Shown: piece by piece, positions 11,785 through 25,167 of the stretch
Layout of the letters: each line of letters begins with the position of its first letter
Numbering within the stretch: the stretch's first letter is position 1
Source of the DNA: Oscheius tipulae
Taxonomy: Eukaryota > Nematoda > Chromadorea > Rhabditida > Rhabditidae
Direction: 5' to 3'
NCBI GenBank assembly: GCA_037178975.1
Contig: JASJZH010000002.1
Location: 5,569,501-5,633,500 of the forward strand
Length of the DNA: 64,000 bases
Notes under the pieces: model-generated
Databases searched by the model: none
Seen by the model: only the letters and a program-made list of their open reading frames with translations
Told to the model about the DNA's origin: nothing
Translations under genes and position numbers: made by a program

Positions 11785-14602
11785 TCATGGAGAGTGGGAC
11801 CAGAGAATTGAGACGAGCATAACCACAAGGCAGAGCCAGACAGCTAAAGAGACGGCGAGGTGGAGAAAGAAGAGAACGAGACGGAAGCCACTTCGCTGAA
11901 AGTTTGGTTTATAGTGAAAAGTAAAAGAGTACCGTTTGAGGAGCCAGCTGATCTTCGTTGGAAGGACCGTGGAGGTTAGCCAAAGCCATTCCCGAAGGGC
12001 CGACGATGTACCGGTGAGGCTGGATTTCGGCTGAAAGTGATAGAGATGGTAGTCATGGAAAACTACAGAAAGGAAAATGACCGAGGGTATTAGGAGGCAA
12101 ACTCACAGATCTTGTCGCACCGCGAGCCTCCCTTGGCTATCGCCTCCATTAGCACATTGACAAAGAGAAAGAAGGCTATATACCCCCCGAAGACCCAGTT
12201 CAATGTGTGACCATAAACTCTCATTAGGCCCGTCTTTCCCATGGGGATAGATAGTACCATGGTCACACTGGCCAGAGTCCATGCAGTCATCCCGACGAGC
12301 CAATGAACCCAGTTGAAAATGGGACGTGAAACGGCGTTGGGAGATGGTCTGAGGAAGGCGAGGAACGGCTGGCACATGGCCAGGGCTGTTGCTCCGACTC
12401 CTGTGATGGTATGCATCTTCTTCGAAAAGTCATCCGATGTGCACTTGTAAGAACACTGGTACCAGACCCAGCCAGCTTGATAGAAGATGAAGAGGACGGA
12501 GACGACTTGGAGAACGAGGGAGATGAGCCAGAAGTCACGATGAAGCTGGTACCAGACAGCAGTTCCCAGCAACTTCTTTCGCGGAAAGAGCGGCTTGAAG
12601 TAGCGGGCTATGAGGATTGCTGAGGATCCGAGGACCCACCAGGCGAAAAGCAGAGCTATACCTGAAAGGTTTCGGTCACTCTCCGTGTCCTATTCCGACT
12701 CACCATGCAGAACAGCTATCCGATACCTCCAATACCGACTGACTGTCGTCTGATGCATCTCCTGTACCTCGTAGATGTTCGAGACGCTGCAGTTCTCGCG
12801 ACAGAATGTTACCTGTTCGTTCGTTATCCACGGGAACATTGTCCCGTCATTGACGGAATGGATGTCCTTTTCCAGAGCTGAATACTATTTTAAAGGAACT
12901 GGAACAGACCAACTAAAAGTATCTGCACTCCCTCGAGCAAAGAGCAAGTAGTAGCCCCCAGTCTCGAGGTCATGGATCTTGAATTGGGAGTCATTGTAGA
13001 CCAGCTGGCGATTGTCCAATAGGAGTTTGGCGGAGCAGGTAAGAATGCCGTCTTCGAGAACAGAGAAAGTGTCTTTCAAGAGGACAGAAGAGGCCTGTAA
13101 ATGTTCGACTATCGGATTCTGCATCAGTTTTTCGGGCCCAAAAATGGCGTTATCAGGCTTTACCATGCTCTTCAAATTTGAAGGCCAAAAAAAGGCTACA
13201 ACTTTCTAGAACATTGCAGAACTTGAAAATGACAAAAGAAAATGCATTTTACCACGACTGAAAGAGTGCAACGAACCTGTAGAAGAACTTCATTGAAAGT
13301 CTCGTCGTTGAACGAGATTTCAACCTTTCCCGGACCGTTGTGTGGCTGGACACAGTCGATTACCGTATCGTCACCCTGAAACTACTTTATTTCAGTTGGG
13401 AAGACCTTACCATTCTCTGATTATAACTGAAGCCAACAGAAGCCCAGTATGGTCGAGTCGGATCGAGATCGGAGACTGTGGACTCGATCTAAACTCCCTC
13501 TAACTCTTTGCAAAATTCACCAGTACCTGTAAGAGTATCCCATCCGGTTCGACCGCCCATTTCACAGCCGAAAGACATGGAGTTTTGTTGCTACTGAGAC
13601 ATCCCGGCGGATGGAACCAACAGGACCGTGTCGAGTTGCATTCTGTGGCAGAAAAGGCCGTCCATCCGAGCCCGAACTGTAGATTATCTTATCAGAAGTA
13701 GGTCGACCTGACCCTCATTCTCGTCTTGTGTCTTCCCCAAGAAGAGACTCTTCCCCCTTGTCCAACAAATAACAATGTCTCGTGGTTTCTAAGGACAGTC
13801 ATTGCGATTTGTTGGATGCGGGGCAGGTCTCAGACCATATTTTTGCTCGTTTGCCGATCAGTTTGTGGCAATACTTGTTCGCCAACTAAAAAGTGTGATT
13901 GCCAAGCTAGGACCTTTATCAACTGTGAGGTGGTACATTGTTTCTTACTGTTTCTTTAGGTTGTACATAGAGCTACATAGATCAAGAGGGCAAGAGAAAA
14001 CTGTTCACGACGTAACTACTGCTAAATATCACTGTCCCATCCTCGGCACTTTTATAATACGCCGATGCCCTTGCCGAGTAGTCTAATAAATTCCGAGTAG
14101 TTGCATTGTTACAGTATTGATTCCAAAGCAATTGCAAGAAACAGAGTTTTATTACGCAACACTCTAATTGCAAAGTTTATATTAACTACGGTAACTGCTT
14201 GGCTTCTGCGAATAATTTGAAAATGACGTCTGCTGGCGAACTATGATGTTGCCATTGAGTTCGGTTTCCTATCTGATACTGGTAATCAATCGTCTAATAT
14301 GGTGTTCAGGAAGATCCAAACTTACAACTTCAGTTACAAGACTTAATGTATGACAGTGCTCCAGCTTCAAGGGAAACATGTTTGTTGCAAACCATGGTAT
14401 TCTTTTACATAATCTGTGTAAGTGACTCATAACTTCTTGCAGACTGACAGTGAACAAAGCTGACCACGGCGACAAAGGACTATCTGTGCGACACCAATAA
14501 TCCGAAACAAGAGATTATGGACTATGGGGAGAGCGCTGGAGGAGGCTCTAACCTCTACTACTGAGGACTCACCTGCAGGAAGAGGAACAGCAGACGGTTC
14601 AT
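11785..14602 (-). CDS. DOMON and cytochrome b561 domain protein (FRRS1/SDR2-like reductase)
   Basis: Proteins with this layout are proposed transmembrane electron carriers, using a haem-binding DOMON domain outside and a b561 core that can reduce ferric iron or similar acceptors. The minus-strand model has about nine exons and 510 residues. A signal peptide MNRLLFLFLQ/FGLGWTAFSA is split by an intron of about 870 nt. A cysteine-rich start (TECNSTRSCWFHPPGC) leads into a DOMON domain with VGFSYNQRMGDDTVIDC and YYLLFARG. Five or six membrane helices follow, with histidines at VLHGIALLF, YQLHRDFW, KKMHTITGVGA and FNWVHWLVGM, consistent with b561 haem ligands. A final TM (LFFLHLAVSLAVWLCLVVML) ends SHSP. 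No reeler domain was seen, unlike vertebrate FRRS1. Introns of 35-38 nt were inferred to keep frame. Confidence 0.85.
13195..13231. repeat. Dispersed degenerate repeat, copy B
   Basis: Intronic. Core tacaactttctagaacattg followed by cagaacttgaaaatg; matches copies A and C. Confidence 0.5.
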
Positions 14603-15101
14603 GTTGTCATCGACGGAAAAAGTGACAAAACTGTTGACGCTCGCGGGAACGGACGGATCTCGTGGACCAGAGAGAGGCGGCTTTCACTGCAACGAGAACG
14701 AACTAGCCCCCATCGATAGGCGCACAGATTGCATAACGTTAAATGGAAAGAGAGACAGAGACAGTGGAAGAGAATAAAAGAGAGCAACTACAAACCGTCA
14801 CCAGCGACAACGATCAGCATAATGCGCGATAAATCCCTGTACGTTTTGAAAGTGGCCGCAGGGACAAGAGGCAGTCGGCGGAAAGAGAGAGAGAGAAAGT
14901 ACTGGACAACACAACCGGCATAACTGGACTGGGTCAGTTGTTTTCCTTGGAACTTAGGGGAGGTCTCTAAACTGTTAATGGCGGAAAAAATAGAGGGTTA
15001 GGAAGGAGTTTAAATTTTTTTAAGAGGTTTAAAGTTTTTTTTAAACAATCTTCTTCACCTACAATCCCGTATCTTCGAAGTATCCAATAGGCTCCTAACA
15101 T

Positions 15102-15500
15102 TCAATGAATCAAATTGCCGCCGGCCTTTGTGGGCAGCTCAATGTCGTTGTCCTCCAGAACTCGATGTACCATTTTTTTGGTGAGGGTGGGCACTCGGTC
15201 TCCGTCTCAATTGTTTCCACTGAGCCACAACTCCGTTTTCCGGCACAAAAATGCTCCAGCAAGCTTCGAAAATGAGCTCGGCTTTGTTCTTTCCCAGGAT
15301 GTCCCTTGTCTCCAGGTCCAAGAGACATAACGGCTTCGAGAAAAATTGGTCATCACGACCACACGAAGGACATTAATCAAGAGCCGACCCAGACAGTCCT
15401 TGAGCAGATCGAGGACTTCTTCCAGACGGTCGTCGGTCTAACTGACGCATCGTTCCATCAGCAAATAGTGAACGTCGAGCTTGTGCAGCTGCCCTGTTGG
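15102..15500 (-). pseudogene. Decayed coding remnant of unknown family
   Basis: The minus strand holds protein-like blocks in shifting frames: LHKLDVHYLLMERCVS, an in-frame stop, TDDRLEEVLDLLKDCLGRLL, then in another frame LCLLDLETRDILGKNK and FEACWSIFVPENGVVAQWKQ, then after a one-base shift DRVPTLTKKMVHRVLEDN ending GGNLIH and a stop. The blocks look like one former protein broken by a stop and two frameshifts. Two very short introns could in principle restore frame, so a live gene is not excluded. I do not recognise the family. Confidence 0.4.
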
Positions 15501-17327
15501 TAGAAGATGTACATGAATTGCTATTGGAAGGGCCTAGAATGTGATGACTCTAAAAGAAGTGGCTTACTAGTAGATTAATGCGCATGTCTGCTCGATACGA
15601 AACGAAATAAAGAGAGACAAATAGACTATGGGTATTAAAAATTTTATTTCCTTACTTCTTTAGAAGTATATCCCTCCACAGATCAAGATGAGCGCCCCCT
15701 TCTAATATTTATTTATACTTTCATTGGACCTTATCCACGTCTCTCCCAACGGATAGGTCAAAGAGCACCCTTTCTCTTTTTCCTCAAATATCTAGGCTGG
15801 TAATTAGTTGACCCGAGGACTGGTCGCGTTGCCATCTGCCTCTCGCGCTCTGCCTCCATAACAGGCTACCCCAAAACGGTCGATATCGACCTCGCCGATG
15901 GCAATTTGACTCGGGCGCGCCCACGCATATTGTCGGCTTTTTTCAAGCCGAAAGTACTCTTCCGTTTTCTGTCAACTTCAAAAATCGGGGCCAGAAATGA
16001 CGAAATGACTCTTTTCCGGAGACGGCGGGACCACCACCCGCCCTTCTTTACAAACAGACTTTTGTCTCGGACTGCCCCGAGGTCGGTCGACTGTTGTGTC
16101 TCGCTTCGACGCCCAAATACTTGTTCCGGCCATTTGGCCTATCTCCCACTGTGTCCAGTTCATCTGTCCCCTGTTTATTTACCCAATTCTGCAGAATCAG
16201 AAGACTCTATTCTCGGCTTACAAGACACACATTGTCTGCCAACTGAAATTCCACCCTCAATCCTATACCTAACCTCTAAAACTGCCACTTCATGATCAGA
16301 AACTTGCCCGAAACTTTCGAAGAATCTCCAGTACTTGGAGGGAAGTCGATTCATAGCCTTTTGCATAATAAAATAGGTTGTACTCCACTTCAAATCAGTT
16401 TCTCCCCATTTTCATAACAAAAATTCTTATCATCCGTCAAAAAACGGCGTCTGGCAACAAGGCCTCTTGCCAATCCAATTACGTCCATACGAGATGAACC
16501 AGATGCTTTCGCTCTCACGGCATGTTTTCCGAAGATATTGCTTTAAATAGTTCTCTCGCCCGTTCCCTCTCTCGGGTTGTCGTCATGACGACGGGACCAG
16601 GATTAGAAGGTCTTCATGTTGGGGTCCAACTCTTCGCAGTCAACGGACAATTACCCTTTGAAGAACTTTACAATTGCTTCCGTTCAATTTGAGCTCTCTA
16701 CCTTTTACACTTTTGCAGCCGGAGACTGGACTCTCTCCCACTCAGTATAGGTATTTGGATTCCATGAAATTTAGACAGACATTGACTGCTAAACTGTCAG
16801 AAGTCTCTGCCAGTCCACTTCCTTTTTGTTCTCATCAACATTCTCCTCCTCCTTCTCCCTCGTTATGTTTCTGCCAGCCATATTTCCTTTTCGACCCTCT
16901 ATGTCATCCTGACCATTCTCTTTGATGTCAATCTGACCTTTCACTTTTCCCTACACTCCCCTTCTTTGGCAGGATGGCTCTCGTGCTTTTGCTTACAATA
17001 GCCAGAATTGTCTTCTTATTTATTCCTTTGCCAGTGTATAGCCTGTCAGTTTTGGCTGGTAGCCTGCCGACACAACTTTTTCCAAGTCTGTCAGATACCC
17101 CAGGACCTTTTGTAACTGAGCCAGCGAAAGAACCTAACATAGGGACAACCTTCTTTTGCGAGAGAACCATCTCTGTCCCAGATAAATGGCTAACGACTGA
17201 ATAGAAAAAAGCGTCGAGGTTCCAATTTGATGAGACCGACCGATCCTTGTCTCGTTCCCAAAGTGTCCCTTTTACTCAAATCTTTAACATTTAACCCCTC
17301 TTCCAGATGCATCCGACCTAAGAGTTC
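15501..17327. other. Intergenic region upstream of rootletin, pyrimidine-rich
   Basis: No gene that I can support. The part from about 16,660 to 17,300 is strongly C/T-rich on the plus strand with many short ctcc/ttct runs, ending in the acceptor ttccag at 17301-17306. It probably holds the rootletin promoter and outron or 5'-UTR intron. Confidence 0.5.
15878..15891. repeat. 14-bp perfect palindrome
   Basis: ggtcgatatcgacc is its own reverse complement. It lies between ttgccatc (near 15828) and gatggcaa (near 15898), which are also complementary, so a larger imperfect hairpin is possible. Confidence 0.6.
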
Positions 17328-20300
17328 ATGGAAGCCGACGACTCAGCCGTGACCAGGGTGCCGTCGGCTCTCCACTCGTTCAACGACCGTCTTCAGTCTG
17401 GAGTTCAGTCAGTTGGCAGGAACAGAGACGCCATTAAAGACCTGACAGACCAGGCGAGACTCTTTTTTGCCTCTTCAAAAACGTAGTCATCATTTCAGGT
17501 TCAGCGGATACGTCGTCGGGCCGCGGAGAACATAAATCTCGGTAGTTCACTTCCCCAAATACACGTGGAATTGCCCTCGTTGTCCTGGTCCGACAGCAAG
17601 TACCTCAGGTAATTGAAATCGAGGGTCAGGAAGAGTTATACGGTACTTTTAGGGATGAGAATCCCTACAGTAGTCATGTGTCTCGAGTGGATATCTCTCC
17701 GCCACGAAGAGGAAGGAACCGAAGTGCCGGAAGGACGGACATCTGGTCGCCGGAAAGTCATCAACCTAGGCACAGATCAACGCCAAGACTGGACTATTCC
17801 AATGACGATGATCGGGAAGAGATCGAGGCGTTGTATTCAAGACTCAAGACAGAACTCATGAAAACATCGACACTGGAAGAGATGAACGAGATGCTCCGGG
17901 AAGAGAACGATGCGGCCTTGCAGGCCAATGAGGGTCTTCGATCCGATGTGTCTGGTCTGACTAAGGCTCTGGAAGCTTTGGATACACAGTCACTACAGGA
18001 CCGACAGCGCTTTCAGGCGGAAAATACGGTTGGTCTCTCTAGTCGAGCCGACTTCCGCTAAGCTCTTTATAGCTCGTAGTCCTTGACGCCAATTCCCAAC
18101 ATCCATCATATCGAATTTTTCAGAGGTACTGCAATCAGCTCGAGAACCAACATCGACAGCTCATAAACCTCTGGAAGGCTTTCACCGGTGTCAAGAGACA
18201 GGTACTTAATTGAAATGCCTTGAAAATGATGGACATTAGGTGAGGGAGCTACACACCTCGACAGCCAACGATCTGGACAGACAGAAGACCGAGTTTGCCA
18301 GATGTGCCGCCATGATGCAGAGGGCTATCAAGCAGGCTGAGTACAAGGTTTGTCCTTCTCCTTCTTTCAAAAGTTTTCTTCAGAGCCAGATGGTGAGAGA
18401 CGAACAGAAGAAGGAGAAGGACGACGTCGTAGACGAGGTCATGAAAAAGTACGATGTCATTCATGCAACCTGTATGAAGGTAAGCTCGCTTTAAAAGTTT
18501 CGGTGTTTTTTTTATTTTGCTGGGACAATTTCTATGTTCTCCCGCAAAATATAGATTCATCTGTGCAATCGAAAAGCGCGCGCATTTCACCAGCGCAGTC
18601 GGTTAGCTCGCTCTCCGACTGCGGCCCACAAGGTCGCGGGCTCGATATCCACATGAGAACTTTTTTAATGCATCCCTTAGATCAGAATTCGAAAAGGCGA
18701 TCAAGCTACGTAACACATCCCGCTCTTTAGGCCGAGCACGATCTGCACGAGAAGTCTCGTCTTTTGTCCAAATCTGAACACGAGTTGAAGAGGCTTAAAG
18801 ACGAGAAGAGAGATCTGGAAAATGCTCTGGATAGAATAGACAACATGCCGGAATTGGTCAGTGGAACAAGGAGGTCTAGAAGTGCTAGTCCCACGGTGGC
18901 AGAGGTCGCCGATGTCATGAGGAAGATCCGTCAGGCACTGTTGGTTCAGAAAGAAGCTATCCGTCAAGCAGAGGAGGCCAAAGAGAGGTCGGACGCTGAG
19001 AATCGAAGGCTGAAAAAGGATCTAGAAAACACTGAGAGAGAGACGAAGGAAAAGATCGAAGCATCGAAGCAAAGGAACGAGGTCAATGAACAAAAAGACC
19101 TGAAGCTGAAAGACCTGGAAGCTGAGTTGAGAAGACTCAATGACCGACTGACAGTCATGGTCGAGGATAAGGATACCAGAGAGAAGGTTATCATTCAGCT
19201 GCAAGAGAACATCACCACCCTTCACAGGTACCCTTGTCTATTCCCAAAGTTATCAATAATTTCAGGACACACAAAGAGTTTCTCGAGGATCTGAGCTTTC
19301 GACATCGAGAAGAACTTGATGCCCGGGAAAGTCAATACCTTGGAGAGCTGGAAGACCGGAGCAAGGAGCTAGCAGACAAAGAGAACAAGCTGGAGAGCGA
19401 GATGGAAAAGCTCAGAAAGGAATTGGATGAGGCCAGGGAGAAATGGCGGGAAGCTAGAGCTGATCAGGCGGCTCAAAAGAGAGTCGTTGACGAGAAAGGT
19501 CATTCTTTTTGTTTTCAATACAATTCTAGCTTCCAGACATGAACATTCTTCAACTGGAAGAGGATCTGAGACGAGTGAAACGAAGACTAGAGGAGGAAGT
19601 CAGTAGAGCAGATGAGCATGCCACAGCGACGACTGAACTGAATGGACGAGTCGAAGATCAGTTGACTAAAGAGACCGAGATCCGGATGCAGTTGGCTGAA
19701 TCCCAGAATCTGAACTCAGTTCTGAACGATGAGATCAAGTTACTCCAGGAACAGATGACGGATCTGCGAACAGAGCTTGTTGAACAGCAGGAGAGGATAG
19801 AACAGAACGGACAGGCAGAGCAAGAGTACCAGGATCAGCTGGGACAGAAGCAGAAGGAACAGCAGGAGTTGGAAGATGCCCTGAGAAATCTGAAGAACAA
19901 TCTGCAGGACCTAGAGATCAAACTCGAAGGGGTATGTGGTCAGTTTTCCGGAGTAATCGATGGTTCAGACTATGGAAGAAGCTCGAATCTCTCGCGAGGA
20001 ATTGGGTGGGAATCGTGATCACCTCGAGAGCAAGGTTCGGGAACTGAACGAACATGTTCGAGCACTGGAAGAGACCCGAAGGGAGAAGGAACAGCTGCTG
20101 GATGAACTTGCAACAGTCAAGAGAAGTTTAGAGGCACAGAATGACCAGATAGGAAGGCTAGAGAGTGAGCTGGACAAGAGGAGAGAAGAGGACCGAAGGA
20201 ACTCGTCCCTCCTCGACGATCTCCGACTTAACTACGACAAGCTGGTCAATGAGATCCAAGAGAAAAAAATCACAATTACCGACCTAAAAGAGACGATCGA

Positions 20301-23300
20301 ATCCATGAAGGCTGAAGAGAAGAAGAAGGAGGAAGAAAGAAAGTCCGAGCTGCTTAGAGACGAAGAGATGAACAAGTTGAAAGAGCAGGAAATGGAAGTG
20401 GAATGGAAGGGTCGACTCGAAAGAATGACCGACGAGAAGAAGAAGGCGGTTGAGGAGGTCACAGCGATTGAAGGAAGACTCAAAGACCTGACAAATCTAC
20501 ACGAGAAGCTCATGGAAGAGGAACTTCAGCTCCGAATGCAACTGGATGAAGCCAAAGAAGCGACCGAAGAGGCTCAAGCCAAGCACAAGAGAGATGTGGC
20601 CATGCTGGAATCCCAAAATAGTATGGACAGAGACGAATGGGACAAGGAGAGACAACTATTGGAAAAGAACAAGACAAGTCAGGTGGAGCAGTTGAAAGAA
20701 GAGCTGTCGAAGGCAGAAGACGACTTGAAAGAGGTCTTGACTAGAGAAGGAAAGCTTAAGACAGAACTCGACGAGACGCGAGAAGTTCTGAGTAAGATCG
20801 AAGAGGAGAAGAAATCGGCTCAGCGAGATCAGGAAATCAGATTGTGGGTTCCTCAAATATTTTGCTAATAGTACAGTTCAGAGAAGACGACAAGGCCAAA
20901 GAACAAAGACTGGAAGAAGAGAAGAGAGCTCACAATGTTCGGATCGAAGAGCTTCATGTCAAATTAACAAGGTCTAGTGCTCAGGCAGAGGAGGCTGAAA
21001 GAAATAGAGCAGCTGTGGAGAGGAAACTAGCTAAGGTGGAGGCAAATCTGATCAAAAGTGAGATCTTTTAAGACTCTAGGCAACCTCAATTTGTTCAGAG
21101 TCGGAAGACATGGCCGCCTTGGAAGAGAAGACCTCCTCCCTAGCCGACAAGCTGGCCGAGGTCCGTCTGGAAGAAATCACGAATCGAGATCGTCTGATCA
21201 TGTTGGAGAGAGAAAACGATGATCTGAAGGCCGCGAAGGAAAGAGTCAATAGTCGACTCACAGAAGAACAAAAAAGAGCCACAGAGCTGGAAGACAAGCT
21301 GAGAGAACTGAACCGAGAGACTCAGGGAGCCCGAGTGGTCGCACAGAAAGAGAAAGAGACCAGGATTGGCGGGGATGAGAAGATTTCTGTTCTCTCCAGT
21401 CGTGTCAAGCAATTGGAAGCCCAGTTGGCTGACAGACAAGCAAAGACAGACTCGACCAACGAATTGCTAAAGAAGGTCGAAGGTGACGGAGCTCACATGG
21501 CTCAGTCTCTGCGAACGGCGAAGGACAGGGCGAATGACCTCCACAAGGCCAAAGAGGAACTGGAGAGAAATGTCAAGAGACTGACAGAAGAACTGGAACA
21601 GACTCGGGTGGCCTTAGAGAGAAAGACAGCAACGAGTAAACAGGCAACAACAGATCTCTTGATCAACTACCGAGAAGCTGACAAGAGACTCGTCGAGACC
21701 CAAACGGAATGTGAACAGTTGAAACAACAATTGGCTACGTTAAGGCAAGTTCCGGACCTCAAAAAAACGAATGTTTCCTGTTCAGCGCTCGAGCGGAAAG
21801 GGTCGAGGCCAAGTTCAAGGAAACCGAACGCCGTCTGGAGGACTCGACTACTCGGCAGACTGAGCTCACTCGACGACTTCATCACTACGAACAGAGCGCC
21901 AAAATGGCTCTTCACATGGCCAGTAAGTATTTTTTTTCTTTCGGAGCCAAGGACCTTTCCAGAATCCACGACAGATCTTCGCCCCGGTGTCTCCTTCGTC
22001 GATATTCCCAGAGCTGGATCCTCGGGAATCGGCGAGTCCCTTCCACGCGCTAATAGCAGTCACGATCTGGCTTTCTTCGACCCAAGACAGGTGAGTAACT
22101 AGCCTAACAACCAGTATTCTAAAACTCCAGAAGCCTTTCGAAGACATCCGCGACCTCGATCTCTCCTCCTCAATGGAAATCACTCTTCGCTATCTGAAGG
22201 AGCGGATCGTTCAGCTGGAAAGAGACAAAGTCGCCTTGAACTCTGAGTCCGAAAGCAACAAACAGGATGCTCGCCTGGCACAGGACAAGCTGAAGGAGGC
22301 TGCCACTGTGCTGAAGGATGTTGAGAGACGACTTGGGCAATTGGCCACAGGTACTGGGACCAACGAGTACTGTTACCTTCTGGATTTAGAAAAGGATCAA
22401 CTGGAACAGAGACTAGCCAGTCAGAGACAGCTGTATTTGACAACAGAAGAGTCCACTCGAAGTCGGGAAGGAGAACACAAGAGCCTGAGGGCGAGACTGG
22501 CCACGGCTGAGATCCATCTCAGGGAGAAAGACAGTCGGATTGCTCATTTGGCGGTAAAGAATCTTCTGGAAGGGGACTGAACTCTGTTTAGACACAACTG
22601 GAAGCAACAAAGCTGGAGTTATCTTCGATCGACTGCGACCGACAAAAGCTGGCTTCCAATGTGAAGCACAGAGAAGATCAGGCCCGGAAACTGGAGGACG
22701 AGAGGAAAGTTCTGGAGGATGAACAGTACAGACTCCAGAAAAATCTTAGAGAACTGTCCGAGGACTTCAAGGTGTGTTTCTTCTTCATACTAATCCCCTT
22801 TTTTAGCTCGCAACAAAACGTTTGGACGAGACAGATGCCGAGAGGATACGGCTTGGAAAAGAGCTGGAAGACATCCAGAAAGCTGCCAGAAGAGATCGCG
22901 ACCTTGTGGAGAAGCTGCAGAACGACGAGAGGCATTGGAGAATGACTGTAAGACATATTTCTGCTTTTGACCAAGGTTTTAGGCTGTGAATGCGAAAAAG
23001 TCGTCCGAAGACTACCATAAGAGTGTTTACGAGGAGCGAATCGCCAATCTTCAGGCCAATTACGATACAGCTGTGGCTCGGAACAATGCGACTGCCAATG
23101 AGGCTGAGAAAATGAGGTAGGTTGTTTCAGATAGACAGAAGTTTTGACCCGTATCGTCTCTTCCAGTTCCGACCGGCCAACAGCACCTGGCTGAGACAAT
23201 ACGTGTCGAGACGGTATGGACCAGAAAAGAAATCGCGCGCATCTCTCTTCTGTCTTGAACTGGTCATTTTTCAGACAAGAACTCCGCGATTACAGCCAGA

Positions 23301-24817
23301 AAATCAATTCGTTGAACTTGAAAATGGCTGATGTTGAGAGACGAGCTGCTGCCGACAGAGAAGGCAAGACGACGCTCTCCCAACAGCTGGCCGCCTTCCA
23401 ACGAATCGAAAACGACTGGAATCGGCTCGAGAAAGAGATGAGAGAGGAGCTGAAGATTCTGAGAAAAGGTATGTTTTGGTTCTGAGGCAAACATGATTCT
23501 TTTAGACAAGCTTTCAATGACTTCTGAAATAGAAGAGCTGAAGCGGCGCTTGACAAGAACAGAGGTAGAAAAGAAGGAGATTGATGCCAACAGAGCTCGA
23601 CTGGATCGGGAGGTAGCTGTTCTCAGAAAGCATTTGCAGACGGTTATACCATTAATGGTATTTGGTAAAGAAACAATTTCAGTTGGAAGAAGAGAAGGCG
23701 CGCACGGAGCAGGCAGTGAAAGATACACTGGCTGAGCGAAAAGCTATCGACAAGTCGATCGCTGCTATGGAGAGAGAAAACGCAGAGCTGTACAAAAACT
23801 GTGGCCAGCTCCAGACCCAGATCCATCAGCTGGAGAAAGACAGTGGGCAGCGGGCTGTGGCCAAACTGCTCAAAGAACAGGCTTTGATGGAGACAAAGCT
23901 CACAAAACTGATTCAAGAGAAGAGACATGTGAGTTTGGGGGAACGAACAGGGGAACAGGGAGGTGAAAGAGTAACGAACAGAATAAGGGAGACGCAGTGA
24001 AAAAATGGGCATGACCCATGCGTACAGTCCATAGATCGGAGCTTAACCTTTGATGATAGTCACGATTCTCCATACCCCTGTGGTCATTGGTTTCCAAAAA
24101 TGGAGGTAGTCTACCAGCGTCCTAAAAACTGAGCACAATCACTAAACTCTAACTACCTTGTCACCACTCCCGTCTCTAATACCCAATTTGCCGGTCACTC
24201 CGAAGAGAACCACCGAATCCCGCTCGGCCGTTATGCTAAAGACTGGAGTTTTCGGATCTGAGTTGCTCGGGACTAGCCCAGATCCTAGTCAAGGTGGCAG
24301 ACTTGGCGCGCGCGCGCAATTCAATTTTCGCTTTTTATTCTAACTGTGATTTACAGCTGGAGCTTGTGATCGAGCAGAAAGACAGCAACTACTCGCACAA
24401 GAAGAAGCTGCTCGAGTCTCAACTCTCCCTCCTCCGCGACCAACTCGAGGCCGAACGTCGTCGTCGACAGAACGGATCTGGTCGATTCGAGCGCTCGACC
24501 GACGTTAGAATGAGTCGGACCACGGCGGTCCGCAAGGATTCCAAAGGACCATTTCGGGTATGAGAACCCGCTCGTCTTTCCCCCACCTAACTGTTTCGGT
24601 TACTGCCCCCCAATTTTAACCCCACTAGTCACTTTTCCCGGAGATTTCAGAGAATAATAAAGAGAGTAGCTTACTTTCTTCTAACCCTGCATGCCTGTGT
24701 TCTCGGTGTTGTGTTTGTATTGTGATTTTTCAGGAAGAGGTCGTCACGATTGAGGAATTCCGATCGAGCAGTACCCTCACCAATGACACTTCAATTAGCA
24801 TAGAAACAACGTTCTAG
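17328..24817 (+). CDS. che-10: Rootletin-like ciliary rootlet coiled-coil protein
   Basis: Rootletin builds the striated rootlet at the ciliary base and tethers centrioles; CHE-10 is the nematode protein. This is the longest gene here, about 1,900-2,000 residues over some 20 exons with short introns. The N terminus (MEADDSAVTRVPSALHSFN) and a Ser/Arg-rich segment lead into coiled coil. The family-specific block is ENQHRQLINLWKAFTGVKRQ, then VRELHTSTANDLDRQKTEF (18120-18340), matching the rootletin domain. The remainder is almost uninterrupted heptad-repeat sequence rich in E, K, R, L and Q. The tail reads EEVVTIEEF...SISIETTF. The start at 17328 lies 21 nt after an acceptor-like ttccag; a four-codon upstream ORF begins at 17307. 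The intron at 18481-18728 carries a tRNA-like element. Myosin-tail-like proteins are alternatives, but the N-terminal block favours rootletin. Confidence 0.87.
18581..18657 (+). repeat. tRNA-like element in rootletin intron
   Basis: Plus strand: A-box-like CAGCGCAGTCGGTTAG, a central CTGCGGC that could be an anticodon loop (GCG), and B-box-like GGGCTCGATATCC. Stem pairing is imperfect. It differs from the CTACAAA group and may be a separate tRNA-derived copy. Confidence 0.5.
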
Positions 24818-25125
24818 AATTGTGTCGATGTTCAGACTCGACCACCTCACGGGTATTTTGTGATTCGGGTGTTTGTGATCTGTACATAAATAATGTGTTG
24901 TCTCTGTTGTGTAGAGCGCGATTTCTTAATGCCGCGGTGCTGGCCTGTCTGATTTGTGGCTCACGCCTCGTCGCCTCATAAACCATCCGACAGCCTTCGA
25001 CATGAGACTCTCGTCCCCTTTCCTGTTTCTTTTTCGCAAACTTTTACATCTTCGCTGTGACAGTTGTTTTCGCTGGCGAATGATCGATGAAGAATAATAG
25101 TGTACTCCTTGAAAATAGAATACAT

Positions 25126-25167
<42 letters not shown>

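Noticed and set aside
13726-14086. Overlapping plus-strand ORFs in the large DOMON-b561 intron
   Set aside because: No motif or splicing pattern; the intron joins the two halves of a good signal peptide on the other strand.
19234-24012. Numerous minus-strand ORFs rich in S, F and L opposite rootletin
   Set aside because: GAG/AAG-rich coiled-coil codons read CTC/CTT on the other strand, which gives long artificial open frames.
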